From Acephala macrosclerotiorum (taxonomy: Eukaryota; Ascomycota; Leotiomycetes; Helotiales; Mollisiaceae), in contig MU119400.1 of the NCBI GenBank assembly GCA_014904845.1, positions 38,456 through 102,455 of the forward strand: a DNA stretch of 64,000 nt. The letters run 5' to 3'. A model generated the notes under the pieces. The model saw only the letters and a program-made list of their open reading frames with translations. It did not search any database and was not told where the DNA came from. This document shows, piece after piece, positions 22,765 through 34,000 of this stretch. Positions within the stretch are counted from its first letter, which is position 1. Each line of letters begins with the position of its first letter. Made by a program: the position numbers and the translations under genes.

Positions 22765-24000
22765 CTTGGTTGAGCGCAAGACGACAGGGGAACGACAGGG
22801 TGATCAAAATAATTGAAGAGATGTTTGATTGGCCTTTTCAAAGGATTTGAATGAGTTTAGAAGTGTAGTAGAGTTGCGTTGCAGTTGGTTGATTGATAGC
22901 AGCGCAGAAGTGTTTTGGAGAAGTTTGTAGGAAAGATCAAGAAAGATCGAAAATCTTGCTGGTGGGGAGAATTTATCTTCGGCGCTAGTTTGCGATCAAT
23001 TAAGCAAGTCGACTGTTGCTATTGTTCGAGTTTTCGAGGATCGTGACAATGGTAAGGATTGAAAATTCATTCAATAATTGTTGCTTTGCTGGAAATCTTG
23101 AAGACGATGCTGAAGGTCTTAGCGCGGAATAATTCTGACCAATTGAGATGGTCAGATCTCGACCAAATCCGCCCGCGCCGGGATTACGAGGATCTTCAAG
23201 AATTGATCAGGACAACTTCGAGGGCGACTTGGTCGAGGAACTTAAAAGATAAACTTTTGATCTGGTTAGGAAAAGTCGTGGAAGAGTAGTCTAAATTAAT
23301 ACCGTTAAAATAAAGTCGTGCATCAAGGCCAGATCATCAGTAGAATCATTTACCTGGCTTTAGCAATTGCTGCATCCGAGACTCAGTCGAAAACTCGATG
23401 CGTAATCTTCGCAATGCCAGATTATTCGAAAGGATGCATTGCAGCTTGATTATGTGAGACCTTTATGCTGTTGTGGTGTTTACGAAAGATGACTGTGCCG
23501 TCCGGTGTTTTGGAGGTGGCGGGGAGAAAAGTCGAGGTCCAAACTTTTCTTCTGGCGATGCAGCCAATCTCAATGATCTTCTAGAACGTTTTAATCAAGA
23601 AGCCTTGATCTGCATTCGAGAACCCCGTATCAGCATCAAATCAATCTATTTAGATTGAGAGAATGGGAGGTAAGTGAAAGCTTTCAGTGATGGAGTAAAA
23701 GTGTTAGTACAGACGAAGATTGGGGGAAGGTACAACTTGGTCACAGCAAATGGTTTCAAGAAGGTCAGAGGAACCTAGGTTATCTCAAAGGACTAATCGA
23801 CGCATTCCAGACTTTCCTGGGTTATTTTCTCTCGATAATATCGTGATCTGAACAATGTAGTTAGTGATGATCAGAGGTGTGGTTGCTGTTGGGAAAACGA
23901 GATGGCGAGACAGAAGAGAGCAGAACCGATTGATGAAAGGCAGTAGAAACTGTTTGAATCAATGAAATACAGGTTCAAAGTGTCTCTGGAAGCCTAATTT

Positions 24001-24231
24001 GGATGCGCCAGAGATTAGCGCATCTGCTAGAATGATTAGGATGTCCTCCCGATTGACCTAGGAATGACTGGGGAGCGCTTATGAGCTTAAAACAACACGC
24101 CAAATCGAATGAGGGAAACGGCGCGAGGTATGTCTCAATCAAGGAACTATAGGTACGTAGTGTCTTCGAATGTCAAACTTAGATGCGCCATAAATTGGCG
24201 GATCTTTTGAAACTGTTTGTATGTCCTCGTC
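24001..24231 (+). repeat. Two decayed repeat units with a hairpin (about 181 bp apart)
   Basis: GATGCGCCAGAGATTAGCGCATC (about 24002-24024) and GATGCGCCATAAATTGGCGGATC (about 24182-24204) are followed by similar sequence ending ATGTCCTC. Both can fold into a stem of about seven pairs with a loop of 7-9 nt, even though the loops differ. They belong to the same decayed array as the pair at 24261-24560. Confidence 0.5.
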
Positions 24232-24260
24232 GTGATGGTCAACCTTGGGATAACCTGAGG

Positions 24261-24560
24261 GGAAGGCCTTGAGGAGGTGGTCAGCAAGGCAAAGTAGATA
24301 TATGGATCAACATGAACTGCCTTTGAGCAAAGAAATATATATGTGCCTTCTCTCTGAAAGGGTAAGAGGACATATGTGAAAAGACTGGAGAAGTGGTTAT
24401 AGCTGAACTCGGATCAACTCAGAGGAAGGCCGGCAGAAGCAAGTCAGCAAGACAGAGTAGATGCACAAATCGATATAGAGATGTCTTTGAAGAAAGAAAT
24501 ACCACTTTAATTACACTTAGAAAGGTCAGAAGATATGTGTAAAGTAAGAGAGAAGTGGTT
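24261..24560 (+). repeat. Imperfect tandem duplication, two 137-nt units
   Basis: Unit A (24261-24397) and unit B (24424-24560) have equal length and a 163-nt period. They share GGAAGGCC, GTCAGCAAGRCARAGTAGAT, YCTTTGARSAAAGAAAT, GAAAGG and AGAAGTGGTT in the same order. They are clearly duplicated and then diverged. No coding frame is shared between the units. Confidence 0.65.
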
Positions 24561-24895
24561 GAAGAGAGAAAGACTTGATGTCCAAACATTCTAAGAAAGA
24601 CCTCCACACCCAAAACGAAAAGCCACAGTTCCATTCAACAGAACACTGTAACACACTATCGAACTGAGGAAATAAAACTATATCTTACCTCCAGAAATTC
24701 AAGAATAGTCGACAGACAGCTGGTGCATCTGTACCAAATGTTTGCTTCTCTGCTTGTAAATACCATCCTCGCTGGATCGACCCAGAAGAGACGAAGCAAG
24801 GCAGACTCAATCGATGAAATGATACTAAGAACCGGAAAATCAAGTATCTAAGTTTTAAGATTGATTGGGGAGGTGTGAGGAAAAGATAGGTAGTA

Positions 24896-24940
24896 GTGGT
24901 AGTAGTAGTAGTAGTTGTTGTTGTTGTTGTTGTTGTTGGA
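24896..24940 (+). repeat. Compound (GTA)n(GTT)n microsatellite
   Basis: Runs of GTA and GTT triplets occur with one GTG interruption. It lies in non-coding sequence between the polyQ gene and Rad23. Confidence 0.9.
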
Positions 24941-27170
24941 ATAAATAGAAAGATGGAGAGGACGAGAGGGGGTATATATACGCAGATACCTTCACTTCTC
25001 GCATTTACAAAAGAAGAAAGGGCTACCTTACCGGCCAACCGAAACCTCAACCAGAAATGGAAGCTATTGTATCAATATGCTAGATGTTCAGTCCTGATCC
25101 GCGAGTAGCTGGCACATATGTATGTTGTGATTATAGACGTGATGACGAACGAGCATCAACCCCCACGACTGCAAGACCAGACTCAGCAGATAGAAATTCT
25201 GTAAATGACTTTCACCAGATGATCACCTTACATTGTGTATTGTTGCTTGCCAATATCAATTGGCCCACGAGGAGGTGGCGCATTCCAGATAGGTGTTTGC
25301 GTTGTCTGTCGTCGAGTTGTTGGAATAAACTGTGAAGAGTGGACGAACTGGAAGAGCGCCATTCATGCCAACAAGGTAGTAAAGAAATCGTCATTGTTCT
25401 TCCTAGAACCCTTGTGTGATTAAAAAACTAAGATTGGTCTTAGATAATCGAAATTTGACAAATGTTCGAGACAGTTAATCTGCTACAGTCCATTCATTGG
25501 CCGTCCATTTCATCCACCTGCCTTCACTTGGTGGCCTAAGATGTCCGCGATGAGCCGTGAATGAATGCTACTCTCTATCATTCACAAAGTTAAGAATTGA
25601 AATAAAATGAAAAATTATCAAGAGATACCGACACTCGTTACATGCCACTTCAATCAACGAATGATCGATTCAAACGATTCCAGAAACACAGAATAGTTGA
25701 GAAGTGGGGTTCACACCAAGGCGTGCTACCTAGACATCAAGGAAACAACTTCAGCATACTCGGCCACTCATATTGAATTCAACCTTTCGCACCTCGCTGA
25801 GTCTCCATCGAATACCAGAATTCAGACGATCCGACTTTCATCGCAGACAGATGACCTTACAAACGCGACGTTCAATGCTCGATATTCCGCCAGCTCCCGC
25901 TCCACCCACAAAAAATTCAGCACACCTCAACATATCCTAATGCATGCAAGTAAATCTCTTGCAGCCATCCACGCACAGCTTTCGAAGAATTGGATCTCCT
26001 ACATAGTCAATAAGGGGTCAAGAAAAGCTCAAGGCCGTATTCGCAGTTGTGACACACCCAACTAACGCTCAACATACCCCCGCATCTCCCACTACCCCAG
26101 CATCCTCATCGACTTCCCAGCCCCACAGAAATGTCAATGATTGGCACCCAAGAATTTCCTCCAACTCCAAAATTACTGGAATTCAACAACAATGAAAATG
26201 GCAGACATACCACATCACGGCGCGGAGAGAGTCATCTCTAGCCTCTGGTTCTACCCCTCAGTCCAACCATCCAAAAAGTACAGCGAATTTCTGCGATAAA
26301 GCGACTTCGATGGCATTGACACCAATTCGGTATCCGCACATATGGACCCAAGCTGTAGAGCATTTCCATAGGTGGGAAATTCTTGACGGGATTCCTCGTT
26401 CAAACAGCAAGATTTTAAAGTGAGGTACGACGCTTTCTCTGCTTCCTCCTTTGTACATAAGTGACCGACACTCTACCACATCACGAACAGCGCCCTACAT
26501 CTCCGTGATAGTCAAGCAATAGCAGCAATTCAAAGTACAAACGCAATTAGTTCGAATGGAACAGCATTTAACAGTTCTGAAACGGAACTTGGCACAAGTC
26601 ACATATTGTAAAATGCCAACTACCAACTCGAGGACCAACATAAGAAATCCTTAGATTAGAACAATTCTAGCTAAGTTGAAAAAGTGGTTGAGCTCGTTGC
26701 ATCTGCTAAGTGGCGCTTGCCTTCCAAACCAGCAAGAAAACCTTCAGTCAGTCATTCACTTCAACTTGAAAGAATAACAAATGAAAAAGCACAATTGTAG
26801 GATCAAATCACGTGGCTAGGTAAAAACTGATGAATTCTTATTACGGGAACATCAGATATCTCCCCTACTCAGATAGCCATGCACCGTACCCATCATGCAT
26901 ATTCCGGCGACTCTGTGATCGCATGGTACAATTCCTGGGAATATGCACGAAAAAATGATCCACTATCACCACCCTCAGAGCCGAGAGAAACGCATGTATG
27001 TAGATATTCACACGACTGCCAAAGACCTTCGCGTTGTGTTTGTGATAGAAGCTTAAGCCCAAGCCATGTTGCTGACTTGACTGCTTAGGTTATGCAGACT
27101 CGGGAGATCCTTGATACTGAAAAACCATCGCCGGAGGACGGAAACATAAGAAAGACAATCAGGTCAACGC

Positions 27171-28738
27171 TCATTGCTCCATATCGTCGTCAGGTTGCTC
27201 GAAGAGGAAATTCGCCGCAAGTTCTTCATTCTTGTCACACGCAAAGTAAGCTTGAATCGCCAGGTCACGGGGGAAGCCGAGAAGACATAACTATGTGAGG
27301 TTAGCAGAGGAACATACAAGGTGCTCATATGACTTGCCCGCTCAATAGCAGCACGCTCTTCCTCGGTAACGCTGATAGCTTGAGCTCCTGGTGGGAGGGG
27401 GGCATCATTGTCGCCGTCTTCGCTCAATAATTGAAGGAACTGGTCAGGATGTTGTCCAATTAACTGTGCTAATTGTGGGTTGCCCGCGCCGACCTGTTGA
27501 AGGATGGGTTCGAGCATTTGAGGGTTTTGCTGGACGACCTGTCTGAGTTGTTGGAATTGAGGGTTATTTCGGAGGAAGTCGAGATTGCCAAGTCCTCCAG
27601 CAGCAGCTCCGGCACCTGCAGCACCAGCTCCACCAAGAATGTTTGCGGCGGCACCTCGAGCTGCACCTCCACTTCCACGCGCACCACCGGCCTGTGCCGC
27701 AGCCTCGAAGAGGTTTACAGGCTCATCACCACCCTCAGCTCCAGCACCAGCGGCCGCAGGGATCGGCGAAGTAGCTTCAGCTTGAGCAGCTGGCGCAGCG
27801 GGTCTTGCTTCTTGTTGTAGATTCTCAGGAATGCCCTAAGCAACTCATTAGCGACGACTCAGCAGATTCTAGCTCGGATAAACTCACAGTCAAGAGATAC
27901 TCAATAGCACGCTCCGAGTTGAAGTAGGCAGCACGCATAGCAGCATCAATTTGTGATCTCTCGAAACCCATGCTCTCCATCTCTGCAATTTGTGCGGCTC
28001 TTTCAGCCCCCATAGCGAGGCCGGAGGTAGCTCCTGAAGGTGTGGATGGGATGACTGACGCAGCAGTACCAGCACCGGCAGGGGAGGGTGTAGCAGGAAT
28101 GACGCTGGCAGTCGTACTGGTCGATTGGGAAGGAGCGGCGGGAGGAGCAGGAGTCGAAGCACTGGCTGGAGCTGGGGTCGAGGGAGGTTTCGAGGTTGAC
28201 GCAGCAGCTGCTGGTGCAGCCTTGGGCTGGACTGGCATTTAGCCAAGTAAGTCACAGATGTGTGGTAGAAAATTACCTTTGAGACCATGCAGACGATGAA
28301 TCCCTTCTCCTCGATCTTATATGACTCTACGGTATTCGCATCTTGAAGAATCTTTCCTGAAGGTTTGTCAGCAAAACCTTGCGCCTCGAGTTCCACGGAG
28401 CACCTTGCGCGTACCCGAATAGATCAGCTTCTGCTGAGATGCCTCCCATCCTTTCTCGTTGGCAATCTTCTCCTTCACACTAGAGATCTATCAAGGTATG
28501 TATTAGCAAAGTGTAGTCGAGGGTCGAAGCGAATGGAAGTGCTCATTCGACTGGCATATGTATCGAGGGAAGATCGACAGGAGATAGGCGTCTGTACCAG
28601 TTCTGATGGCTCGGCATCAATAACGAACTTGTTTTGCTTGAGGTCCTATGTGCAAGTAGCTATATTAGCATGTGGTTCATAAGGTGGCGGGGCTGGCAAC
28701 AGAGCACCACGGCAACGTACCTTGAAAGTAAGCTTCAT
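27171..28738 (-). CDS. RAD23: UV excision repair protein Rad23 (UBL-UBA shuttle)
   Basis: Seven exons on the minus strand, 28738-28721, 28645-28598, 28487-28415, 28356-28277, 28226-27888, 27835-27338 and 27290-27171, give 391 residues. Order: ubiquitin-like domain ([20 protein letters not shown], then [18 protein letters not shown] and [13 protein letters not shown]), an Ala/Pro linker, UBA1 ([20 protein letters not shown]), the XPC/Rad4-binding helical domain ([20 protein letters not shown]), and UBA2 ([20 protein letters not shown], then [10 protein letters not shown]). Rad23 carries ubiquitylated proteins to the proteasome and stabilises Rad4/XPC in nucleotide excision repair. Five introns are GT-AG. 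The last (27337-27291, 47 nt) begins GCAAGT and ends CATAG with a GCTAAC branch site, so it is a GC-AG intron; only this join restores UBA2. Confidence 0.95.
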
Positions 28739-29644
28739 GGTTATGACTAGGCAGCTTGCGCGCTACAACGATACTTGTCTGCGGATAGATGTAGAAGATC
28801 ACTGAAAGGTTTCTTCGTCTGGGCGACTTGGAAGTTGCAAGGTGGAAGAGTTGGCAATGAGGAAAGAGACGAGGTTTAAGGTTCATGTATGGGTGGCGCT
28901 TGGGCCACCGACTAGCGAAAGAGAGAAGGCAGCGACTGCCACGAAGTTTCTCAGCCTCTCTCCCCATTCACCATCAGTTGCATCATTCTCTACAAGTTTC
29001 TTTATCAATCACTATCGCATCGACTTTTGGATAAGCAATGAAAATATCCATATCATCGAGCATATGCAAGACACGATCCTGTCCTCATGCTTCGAGCGTT
29101 AAGGCTCATCGCATCCTCATCGCGTTGCAAAATGCGGGGACGTTCTTCTCAGCCTTACCATGGGTTCAGGTCGAGGCTACCAACAATATTACTATCTAAG
29201 CTGGATCTCCTCTACGAACAGAGTCGAAAGAATAAATACGGACCCATATCTTGGTTGCCCTTTGGAAAAGCTACTGTACCTCGTATTTGATGCGCAGTTG
29301 CTCCATCACGCCACATTACATTGGGGGTACCAGAGCGGTCCAAGCAAAGATTTTCTCCCGAGTTGTCTCAGATGGCTCAACCTATCCAGATCCCTTCGTT
29401 CATCAGTCATGAACCAAACCGCCTTCTCTTCATATCAGCCACAATCACAGCTGGAGGAAGACTATCAAGAGACTCTGAATCAACAATGCAGAAGTCTGGA
29501 AGTGTGAAGTCTTTTATTCGTTAAGCACTAAGGTATATATGTTGTAGGTTAAACGCCACGCTAACATCAATGGTATCCATCGTACAAGCACAGAAAGGAA
29601 ATTCGTGTTGGCGTCGAGCCGTCATCCCTCATCACGAGATTCAT
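28739..29644. other. Spacer between Rad23 promoter and the four-TM gene
   Basis: 0.9 kb with no supported gene. The left end is the Rad23 promoter; the right end is the 3' side of the convergently placed membrane-protein gene. Confidence 0.5.
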
Positions 29645-31096
29645 CTATTCATCACGCACCTCACCGAGCTTTCCCAATCCTGCTTGGGGTTTCTTTCTCG
29701 CATTGTAACCTTGCATGCTATTCCTGGGTCCGCCGTTCAAGATGAAGTCAGGGATCGGTGGTGTCAAGCTCCTCTCCTGGCCAGCTTCTTCTAGACGATC
29801 TAACTCTTCTCGTTCCATAGCTCGACGAATGCTATCTAAGCTGGGGTTATGGGCAATTGGGCTAGAAGGTAGACTCCCGCTCCGCATTCTATGAATCGAA
29901 CGAATGCTGTGGCGATCCGATATTACTTGGCCCGCGCCAGGAGCGGCAGTGACAATCGTGCCTGGAGTGGCTGCTGGAGGAGGAGTTGGAGAGTCTGTTC
30001 TGAAGAGAGGATGGATATGTGCTTCAGCGTTGACACTTTCGGTTGGACTTGATGCTGTCCGTGCTGTCCTTGGCAGGTCTCTATAACTGTTGGCAGGGCT
30101 ATAACTTCGACTCCTCTTCCGTTGTTTTGGAGGTTCGAGGTCCAGGGGAAAACCAGGGCTTGGGCTTCGACTGCCAGTAGGACTTGCTGGAATTGTCTCG
30201 AGAAATCTTGGAGGAGTTGGTGAAGCGGATGCGACAGCTTCGCGCGATTGAGAATCTACCGCAGATGTATCCCACGAGTCGAAGCCGTCCTCAACCGAAA
30301 TACTTGTATCGCGAGGTGATGAGTCAATCGATCTGGTGGATTGAGGTCTGTACGGTGATCTATGGTTATTCTGAATGAGCTTCGTCTTGGAGGTGATGGG
30401 TCGCACAACTTGAGAAATGGATGACCGAAAGGAAGACACAGTGTCGGACCCTGCTCGAGAGCGACCACTTGACGGAGGCGGAGATTTTGATTCTAGGGAG
30501 GGTGTCGCGCGATGTGAACTCCTTTGCACACTCGAAGCTCGTGGTCGGGTCTTGACCATTTCCGGGAACAGTTCTGGCTCTTCTGGGTTGGCACGATATG
30601 GTTGTATTTGTTGTTGAAAATCCCTTTTCTGGATGATCATCATGCAGATGATGAACACTGCTTGGGACAAAAGAGAAATGGCCCAGACGATGAAGGCTCC
30701 GGTGACCAAATTCCCCGTCGATGATTGTATCGTTCTCTTGGGAAGATCCGCAATCTTTGTCCTCATGATTCCCAGCAGCACCGCCGACACAACCGCAGAG
30801 AGGACACCGAATACTCCTCCAAATCCAGCCAAGAGATAAGTGTGTTGTCTGCCATGTCCGAAGTCTTGGATGTGAGCTCCGTTTCGATATCGAATCTGCC
30901 TACCCACTAAGAGTAATAACAAAGCTACAGTGATCGAGCTCAGCACCGAAGCGACAATAGCTACCGCCCTTGTGTTGACTGGCGATGAGCTCCGAGACAG
31001 AGTGACCGCAAAGATGATGTCGAAAGTTAGCATGGCGACTTCGCTCGAGACTGCCAATGCCCCGAGTGTCAGAGGCAAGACACGAGAGATCCTCAT
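29645..31096 (-). CDS. Four-TM membrane protein with long Ser/Pro-rich tail
   Basis: A single exon encodes 483 residues from ATG 31096 (MRISRVLPLTLGALAVSSEV). The frame is open 43 codons further upstream, but that part is Arg/Pro-rich and unlike a membrane-protein start. Four hydrophobic helices lie in the first 190 residues (around LTLGALAVSSEVAML, VAIVASVLSSITVALLLLLV, LLAGFGGVFGVLSAVVSAVL and GAFIVWAISLLSQAVFIICM), with an acidic/basic loop GAHIQDFGHGRQH between helices 2 and 3. The remaining 290 residues are hydrophilic and rich in Ser, Pro and Arg, probably a disordered, phosphorylatable cytosolic tail. The arrangement recalls small four-TM cortex or vesicle proteins, but I do not recognise the family and assign no function. 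Confidence 0.7.
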   Translation of the reverse strand: MRISRVLPLTLGALAVSSEVAMLTFDIIFAVTLSRSSSPVNTRAVAIVASVLSSITVALLLLLVGRQIRYRNGAHIQDFGHGRQHTYLLAGFGGVFGVLSAVVSAVLLGIMRTKIADLPKRTIQSSTGNLVTGAFIVWAISLLSQAVFIICMMIIQKRDFQQQIQPYRANPEEPELFPEMVKTRPRASSVQRSSHRATPSLESKSPPPSSGRSRAGSDTVSSFRSSISQVVRPITSKTKLIQNNHRSPYRPQSTRSIDSSPRDTSISVEDGFDSWDTSAVDSQSREAVASASPTPPRFLETIPASPTGSRSPSPGFPLDLEPPKQRKRSRSYSPANSYRDLPRTARTASSPTESVNAEAHIHPLFRTDSPTPPPAATPGTIVTAAPGAGQVISDRHSIRSIHRMRSGSLPSSPIAHNPSLDSIRRAMEREELDRLEEAGQERSLTPPIPDFILNGGPRNSMQGYNARKKPQAGLGKLGEVRDE

Positions 31097-34000
31097 CGTC
31101 GCAATACTGAATAACGATGAAGGGAGGTGTGAGGGAATGACGTGTTGGTGTAGCACGAGTTCCAGAAGGGCGACAGGTAAATATAAATCGTCTGGTGCCC
31201 TTGGTCTCCGGCGAAGGGCGTGCAAGAGTGCTCAAACGAATGATAAGCAAACAATATCCAAAGCTTCGACTCAGCAACTACGAACTACTGATGGCTTGAC
31301 GGCTGTCTCGAAGAACTAACGTCGACTCCACGAGTTCTTCTTTTCGTCCCCTAACTTTCGAGGTTTCACAAATCGTTACCAATCTTGGTTCCTTGTGCGT
31401 ATGTTGTGTCTTGTGTTACTCCCACCAAATACCACGCTTGCACCAACTCTTGTCAGTTTGTCGGGATTGTTTCCTTTCGTGCAGGGCTGGGGTTCGGCAG
31501 CGATAATCAGGTTGGTTGCAGCTTGCAAAAGATGAGACGCAGCCGCTTGAATCCATAAACATGGATTGGCCGCCCGAATGCAGTTTGACAATAACTAAAG
31601 CTTGCGTGGTATTCGTTGAAACTTGACTCTGTTCCAAAGGGTCCGAATATTAGTCGCAATGGACAGTCGAGACGATGATAGGTGTAATGGAATGGAATTC
31701 AAGTCCGACCGTATGCTGTAGAATCCAGTCCAGCGGGGTCCCGTCCAGGTGGGCCGTGAGTGAGGTGGACTGAAAATATTGTTTATATTCAACCCCCGCC
31801 ACAATACGCGACGATCAGGGAGCCTGGAAGCACAAGCGAGTTCAATTCGGCCTGAATTGACCAAGATCCGACCTTTCCAACAAGTGAGGCGACAGTGTCG
31901 ATATATTGGAACGCAAAGCAAACCACGCGAGGAAATGCTGGATGGGGGGACAAATAAGTTTCTACACCTATTTTGCTTTCGTCCCGGTCGAGCCTCAACG
32001 CGTTCGTCGCGTGTCGAATTGGCCCTCTCTACCTGATCCGACTCTAGCGATCCAACCTCAGTATGGCAAGCCGCAAGCTTCTCCAAGCGGGGTTTGCCGC
32101 TTGCTTGAATCCTGGACCGGCAAGCTTACTTCGTATATTGCGGCTTTCTAAAATTAACATGCAACCAGCGGAAGTCCTATTGGATTTTGTCTTCGGCGTG
32201 GCGTCCGCAGTAAGGCGTCAAGTGTAGGGTTCTGTTTAGCCAAGTCGTCGCGAGAATGAGCAGGTAGTCGTGCTGGTGGTACAAAACGCGGCGATATTGA
32301 TGCCAGCGTTGGTGATTGGATGCCGAGGAATCCGATACTTTGATTGACGTGTACTTGACAGGTCGCGAGAGTTTGTCCACCAGAAACTTTGAAAATGGGG
32401 TCCCGTTTTGGAGCACCGCTGACAGCAGAATATATGAAGAAGAGGCAAAAGAGTGAAGATGAGAATGCTCAGGACGGCCACGGAGAAGGAGACCTTTCGA
32501 AAAGGTCTTCATGGATGGTGCCGACTTTTTGTTTATAGGACGAGGGATTCTCAATATGATGGTCTGTTCACCTTTGTTATGATGACCCAGCCTGACTCTC
32601 GTATCCCGCAGCCCGTACGGGTCTGGCAGCGCATTCCCTGCTCTGACCGACGTTGCAGCGCTTTGAAGCTTGGGGGGAGGTGAGGCCTAGCTCTGGCCGT
32701 CGGTTCTTGGTTCGTTCCTGCATGGATTCCCACTGCAGCATTCTTCAATGATTTCCGCCTCCAGCTTTGGAGCAGATGCGGAAAATTTGCCCCTCACAAT
32801 GGCCAGGAGGGCCTAGCATGCCCAGGGACCCCACCACTCAGCAAAGAAGATTTTAACAACGGTCTGTGCAGAAGGGATCAAGCCTTGGGCGATCTTTGTC
32901 TATCCTTGCGCAATAATCTAGCTGCCCCGAACATTGCGATTGGCTGCTTGGGGTCCTCGATGCCAGATCGGGGTCACATTCCTTGAAACGACGGCGTCGG
33001 CGGGGATATCTCATTTCGATGTGTTTGAGATCTTGGGACTTCTACAAGAAGGCTGACACTTCCGAGTGCCGTAGAACGGTGATGCTGTCAAATGCGATCA
33101 TGAGATGAACGTCGATATCACAAATGCGAATGCACTCGTACTGCGTGGCGACGCAAAAATGCTCTTTGGAACAGGCACAAGAAACTTTCTCTGGGCACGA
33201 ACACTCGGTTCTTTCGGACGAGGAGAGTGTGGGCTCTGGGGACAGAGTTGAATGCACCTGCCAAGTTTGCTGCCGTCAGGGCGAAAGGAGCCCCGGAGGC
33301 CGGTAAGTGGGCCTGATATCTCCAAACCTCATTTCGATTCTTCTGCAACAAGGAAGACTCTTGCAACGTACGGGCAAACTCAGAGCATTGTCAACATGTC
33401 AGTGCCTACAATTCCCTCAGGTTCCTCAGCGTTTGCTAGAATCCCCCTCGCGTGGAGAAGCTTGGCAATATTATTGAGTTCCAGGCTTCGCAAACCAAAG
33501 CATGATGTCAATATTTATGGGCATTCGATATCTAGCAGCAAGGGAGACGAAATTGATTCTCCAGCGACGATGACTTGTCAGTCTCAAGTCTCACCCCCGA
33601 AGCGGCACCACCTGCTGAAAGCCACTGCCGAGGAGATTCAACACGAGATTCCCGAATTCTCAATTGAATGGAAAGGTGATGGCATGAGAGCCTCGATGAA
33701 GGAATGACCAATTCGAGAGCTTGATGAGGCCATTGACTTTAGCTTTCGTTTCCCAACAGTGCAGATGCATCCATCGCATAACGTTGGGATCCGAATTTAG
33801 CAAAGGCTTGACGTTGCTTTTGGAGCTCTCTTTCCGCTAAAACACAATCCATAGCTTCTGCTTCTGCATGCTCTCGAATTAGCATCCGATGCAGCCTCAC
33901 CAGGCTGCTCGCCATCTCAATTCCCGGAGACACACAGACCTCGGAAATTTCCCCTTCGGTACTTTGCCCACAGACCAGCGATGAAACACAACCACATTGG

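Larger units (their letters stand above)
22765..27170. other. 4.4-kb gene-poor spacer
   Basis: This holds the promoter side of the polyQ gene and the 3' side of Rad23. I find no gene I can support. It contains a decayed tandem repeat family (24.0-24.56 kb) and a compound microsatellite (separate entries). An open plus-strand frame at 25697-26065 (122 codons) resembles nothing I know. Confidence 0.4.

Noticed and set aside
25697..26065. 122-codon plus-strand frame
   Set aside because: No motif, no clear context; could be chance. Left out as a gene.
31595..32086. 163-codon minus-strand frame
   Set aside because: Overlaps long frames in other phases and has an Arg/Cys-rich chance-like composition.
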